A stretch of 64,000 nucleotides of DNA from positions 118,501 to 182,500 of the forward strand of contig JADJBE010000001.1 in assembly GCA_016703895.1 (NCBI GenBank), given 5' to 3'. Each line of letters begins with the position of its first letter. The first letter of the stretch is position 1. This DNA comes from Pseudomonadota bacterium (GTDB lineage: Bacteria; Pseudomonadota; Gammaproteobacteria; Steroidobacterales; Steroidobacteraceae). The notes below the pieces were generated by a model. The model was not told where the DNA came from and searched no databases. It worked only from the letters and a program-made list of their open reading frames with translations. A program made the position numbers and the translations under genes. Below, piece after piece: positions 59,200-64,000 of the stretch.

Positions 59200-60291
59200 C
59201 TATTCTTCTTCAGCGATGCCGAGCCAAGCACCCTTGAGCAACGCGGTACCGGTGATTGCCACCCGATCGCCTTGCTGCAGCGACGCACTGCGAGCAAAAC
59301 CGGCACGAGCGGCATCAGCATCGACTGCAACAACCTCGAAACCCTGGCCACGTTCAACGAACACGAAGGTCTCTGGCCCACGTCGCACAAATGCGCGCGG
59401 CGGCACAGCAAAGCCGCCTGCGGCTGCCGAGCTCGGGGCGATCGACGCTGTCACGGATTCACCGGGCAACAGACAGGTGTCGACATCGCTGATCATCGCA
59501 TCCACTGTGACGACATGGTTTGCTTCAACTTGCGTACCGATGGACCGGACGATTGCGGCGGCCTCACAACTGCGGCTACGAACAATGACCGAATCGCCGA
59601 CGCTCAGCCCTCGAGCCACAACGACGCTCGCGGCCAGCGCCACGCGCAGTTGCTCGGGCGTTCCAAGTACAGCCAAGGAATCACCCATCGCGACACTTTG
59701 TCCAACAGCAAGACGCGGACCTGCCAGCACACCGTCAATCGGCGAGCGCACGACCAATTGGCCATTGCGCGACGTCAGATCCATCGCGGCGTTCGCGCCA
59801 GCCAGTGCGCTCACTTGCGCCCGTGCCGCTGCGTAGTCGGCCTCCGTTTGCTGCAACCGACCGGCAGACACCACGCCTTCGCTCACCAGTAGACGATCGC
59901 GCTCGAGCCGTTGCGCCACCACCTTCGCACCAGCCCTCGCCTCGCGCACGCTGCCCTGCAACGACGCGATGTCGGGTCCGGCGAGCACAACGAGCACGTC
60001 GCGGCGCTTGACCCGGTTGCCAGGCAGCGCATTCAACTCGAGGACGCGCCCGGCCGCGGGTGCCGAGAGCAGTGCGCGACCCGCGGAACCCGCTTCGATG
60101 CGGCCCGTGACAGTGATGCCCGAGGCTGCGCTATTGCTGGACGAATCGACCGCGATCGTTTCGATGCGCGCATTGGCACGCTGCGCGGGCGTCAGCTGCA
60201 AAACGTCGGTAGCAAACGCAGAGCCCGACATGAACGCGGCGAGCGCAATCCAGCTCCATCCCCGGGCTCGGGACTTTCGAGGAAACTGCAT
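59200..60291 (-). CDS. czcB: RND periplasmic adaptor
   Basis: A 363-residue membrane-fusion protein with a signal peptide (WSWIALAAFMSGSAFA), a biotinyl-lipoyl/hairpin core (RVLELNALPGNRVKRRDVLVVLAGPDIASLQG, LERDRLLVSEGVVSAGRLQQTEADYAAARAQV, VVRSPIDGVLAGPRLAVGQSV) and beta-barrel domains. First gene of the operon, ahead of the pump. No histidine-rich metal loop is visible at the N terminus. Confidence 0.9.
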   Translation of the reverse strand: MQFPRKSRARGWSWIALAAFMSGSAFATDVLQLTPAQRANARIETIAVDSSSNSAASGITVTGRIEAGSAGRALLSAPAAGRVLELNALPGNRVKRRDVLVVLAGPDIASLQGSVREARAGAKVVAQRLERDRLLVSEGVVSAGRLQQTEADYAAARAQVSALAGANAAMDLTSRNGQLVVRSPIDGVLAGPRLAVGQSVAMGDSLAVLGTPEQLRVALAASVVVARGLSVGDSVIVRSRSCEAAAIVRSIGTQVEANHVVTVDAMISDVDTCLLPGESVTASIAPSSAAAGGFAVPPRAFVRRGPETFVFVERGQGFEVVAVDADAARAGFARSASLQQGDRVAITGTALLKGAWLGIAEEE

Positions 60292-60376
60292 GTTGATCCC
60301 TTGATCAATTGGGTACGGTTAGCAATATGCCGACTTGCGCTAGTTCCGTCTGTAGGTGCCAATACGAAGACCGAGC

Positions 60377-60871
60377 CTAGGCTGGATCGTAGATCACCGA
60401 AAATTTCTCGGCCCACGCTGGCATGTCGTCGCTAGTAGCGAGGCCAAATGGCTGCAGCAACGCGTTCCAGTACCGGGTATGCAGCGGCTTCCACACCGCG
60501 AGGTCGCGCACCGGAGAGCCGTCTATGGCGACGTCATCTGCCGTGACAGTCCCAAACTTGAACTCGCGGATGCGGTCGAGACGGATCAACAAAGTCGGTG
60601 TGCCATCGAACGCGATCAAGACGATGTGATCGCCGACCGCCGGCGTCGGTTGATCAGTGCGTTCCACAATCCACGGCAAGGTGAATGTACCGGTCTTGTC
60701 GCGCGCGCGTATCAATTCAAAGATTTGCTGGGTGCTCTCGTCATCGAGACCGATCCAACGAACTTGATAGTCCGCCGGAAAGTCAGTGTGCGAGTTGGCT
60801 GCACGTGCTGCGCGCCAGAACTCATTGAGCGCCCCAATAGACGGGCGGGTTGGTCCTTCGGGCAAATACAT
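60377..60871 (-). CDS. ASCH-domain protein
   Basis: A 164-residue protein with the ASCH pattern: PADYQVRWIGLDDESTQQIFELIRARDKTGTF, PAVGDHIVLIAFDGTPTLLIRLDRIREFKFGTV, and the C-terminal RYWNALLQPFGLATSDDMPAWAEKFSVIYD. ASCH proteins bind RNA or act on modified nucleosides (some are amidohydrolases of acetylcytidine). Start ATG 60871 with a GAGGGAG site upstream. Divergent from the Uma2 gene; both lie just beyond the rRNA operon. Confidence 0.75.
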   Translation of the reverse strand: MYLPEGPTRPSIGALNEFWRAARAANSHTDFPADYQVRWIGLDDESTQQIFELIRARDKTGTFTLPWIVERTDQPTPAVGDHIVLIAFDGTPTLLIRLDRIREFKFGTVTADDVAIDGSPVRDLAVWKPLHTRYWNALLQPFGLATSDDMPAWAEKFSVIYDPA

Positions 60872-60994
60872 GGAATCGCGCTCCCTCAAAACTAGTACAG
60901 CCTGATTGTGCCTGCGTGGAGCCGGTCCTTGCCAATCTCGCGATTTGCGGCAGATACTCGCTCCGACCAGCTGGCTCGCACCCGGGATACTCGA

Positions 60995-61579
60995 ATGTCC
61001 GATATGAACCACGTGACAGCACCCCAGCCCTATCTTATTAGTGTTGAGCAGTACCACAAGATGGGGGCGATCGGCCTATTTGAGCCTGAAGCTCGCCTTG
61101 AGCTCCTCGAGGGTGCGGTTTTAAAGATGGCACCAATAGGAGCCCGGCACGCGTCGGCCGTCGCTGTGCTCACGGAAATGATGTTCCGCTCCGGTATTGG
61201 CGGCCGTTGCTTCGTCTGGTCGCAAAATCCGCTGCAGCTACTCCCAATGACCGAGCTGCAACCGGACCTGCTGTTGCTGCGGCCACGGGCCGACAACTAC
61301 CGGGAATTCGCGCCGCGGCAAGCCGACGTTTTGCTATTGATCGAAGTCTCTGATTCATCGCTTACCTTCGACCGGCGCCGCAAAGTACCGCTCTATGCGC
61401 GGTACGACATCCCGGAAGTCTGGCTATTGAACATACCAGACCGCTGCCTCGAGGTAATGCGCGAACCTGGAGAGCTCGGCTATGGTCAGACTCTGATCAA
61501 GACCGTTGGCGAACCATGTGCACCGCTCGCATTCGCGCACGTATCGCTCGCCTGGCACGCCGCACTTGGTCGGACGTAA
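60995..61579 (+). CDS. Uma2-family (DUF820) putative nuclease
   Basis: A 194-residue PD-(D/E)xK-fold protein. N terminus YLISVEQYHKMGAIGLFEPEARLELLEG, active-site segment QPDLLLLRPRADNYRE and LLIEVSDSSLTFDRRRKVPLYARYDIPEVWLLN, the Uma2 signature. Often multicopy and mobile-associated; no transposase is seen here. Start at ATG 60995 (MSDMNHV) or the Met three codons later. It ends 11 bases before the rRNA terminator, converging on it. Confidence 0.85.
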   Translation: MSDMNHVTAPQPYLISVEQYHKMGAIGLFEPEARLELLEGAVLKMAPIGARHASAVAVLTEMMFRSGIGGRCFVWSQNPLQLLPMTELQPDLLLLRPRADNYREFAPRQADVLLLIEVSDSSLTFDRRRKVPLYARYDIPEVWLLNIPDRCLEVMREPGELGYGQTLIKTVGEPCAPLAFAHVSLAWHAALGRT

Positions 61580-61589
61580 CTGAGGGAAC

Positions 61590-61625
61590 AAAGAAAAAGC
61601 CCCCGCCACTTGCGTAGCGGGGGCT
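61590..61625 (-). terminator. Intrinsic terminator of the rRNA operon
   Basis: On the minus strand AGCCCCCGC pairs with GCGGGGGCT around a 10-base loop, followed by TTTTTCTTTG. It lies just downstream of 5S rRNA. It could also serve the converging Uma2 gene from the other side. Confidence 0.9.
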
Positions 61626-61637
61626 GTCTCGTTAGGA

Positions 61638-61754
61638 CCCTGGCAGTGACCTACTCTCGCATGGCAACTGCCACACTACCATCGGCGCAGAGCGTTTTCA
61701 CTTCCGAGTTCGGAAAGGGATCGGGTGGTTCCCGCTCGCTATGGCCGCCAGGGA
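61638..61754 (-). rRNA. rrf: 5S ribosomal RNA
   Basis: About 117 nt on the minus strand beginning near CCCTGGCGGCCATAGCG and ending GGTCACTGCCAGGG; includes the conserved CCGAACTCGGAAGTGAAA (loop C) segment. Ends are approximate by a few bases. Confidence 0.95.
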
Positions 61755-61936
61755 ATTCTTTGCGGCAATCAGGCGCCCAGCCTGACTACCGAACAATCTG
61801 GATGTTTTTTTGGTTTGACGCCCAGCTCAAGCGCTGTGCAACATTTTTTACGCATCGCATTCACAGATGTGAACGCTTCATGCTTTTGCATCACTTCAAT
61901 TGGTCTGACCAAAAAAGCCAAACTGCTTGAAGTTAT

Positions 61937-64000
<2,064 letters not shown>

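Overview
The window looks like chromosomal DNA of a GC-rich gammaproteobacterium. The evidence is a secE / tRNA-Trp / tuf / tRNA-Thr-Gly-Tyr block of gammaproteobacterial type, a plsY-birA-coaX-SPOR-tRNA-Thr block, a minor-pilin/PilY1 cluster, several c-di-GMP proteins and Oar-like TonB biology. A Steroidobacter/Xanthomonas-like lineage is possible, but species cannot be fixed from sequence alone.

Layout. 1-2277 (minus): secE, tRNA-Trp, tuf, tRNA-Thr(GGT), tRNA-Gly, tRNA-Tyr. 2359-3654: sbtA-sbtB-type bicarbonate transporter and its PII-like partner. 3666-6221 (minus): D-aminoacylase-like amidohydrolase and rluB. 6218-10676: divergent sulfur-assimilation locus (cysB | cysK-metX-like-metY). 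10869-13760: a large secreted subtilase with domains inserted in its catalytic domain and a hexapeptide repeat tail. 13944-18932: a two-gene c-di-GMP module (propeller-GGDEF, then PAS with a degenerate EAL). 18886-24574 (minus): cytochrome b561/c fusion, M48 protease with LemA, methyltransferase with a small partner. 24717-32889: type IV pilus minor-pilin cluster (pilE, fimT, pilV, pilW, pilX, pilY1, second pilE). 32902-36447: racemase-like protein, lipoprotein nuclease/phosphatase, PilZ protein facing a degenerate EAL protein. 36564-39860 (minus): tRNA-Thr(TGT), SPOR, coaX, birA, plsY. 39867-43654: ctlX divergent from an oxygenase-nupC-tdk operon. 43822-50003: TonB receptor, secreted EEP-fold enzyme and a HAD phosphatase-EEP fusion, which with nupC and tdk suggest extracellular nucleic acid or nucleotide scavenging. 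50108-52825 (minus): GGDEF-EAL protein. 53054-54523: three small proteins. 54531-60291 (minus): heavy-metal-type RND efflux operon. 60377-61579: ASCH and Uma2 proteins. 61590-64000 (minus): terminator, 5S and the 3' two thirds of 23S rRNA.

A strong cross-cutting signal is the number of single-base disruptions. Single- or two-base frameshifts are visible in tuf, cysB (two), the subtilase (two), the propeller-GGDEF gene (two), a lipoprotein EEP gene, the degenerate EAL gene, the HAD-EEP fusion and the GGDEF-EAL gene (two). One base is missing from the T arm of tRNA-Thr(GGT), and plsY carries an in-frame stop. Many lie in short G/C runs and coding sense resumes at once in another frame. The most economical reading is uncorrected sequencing error, so I annotate these as whole genes with the break located.
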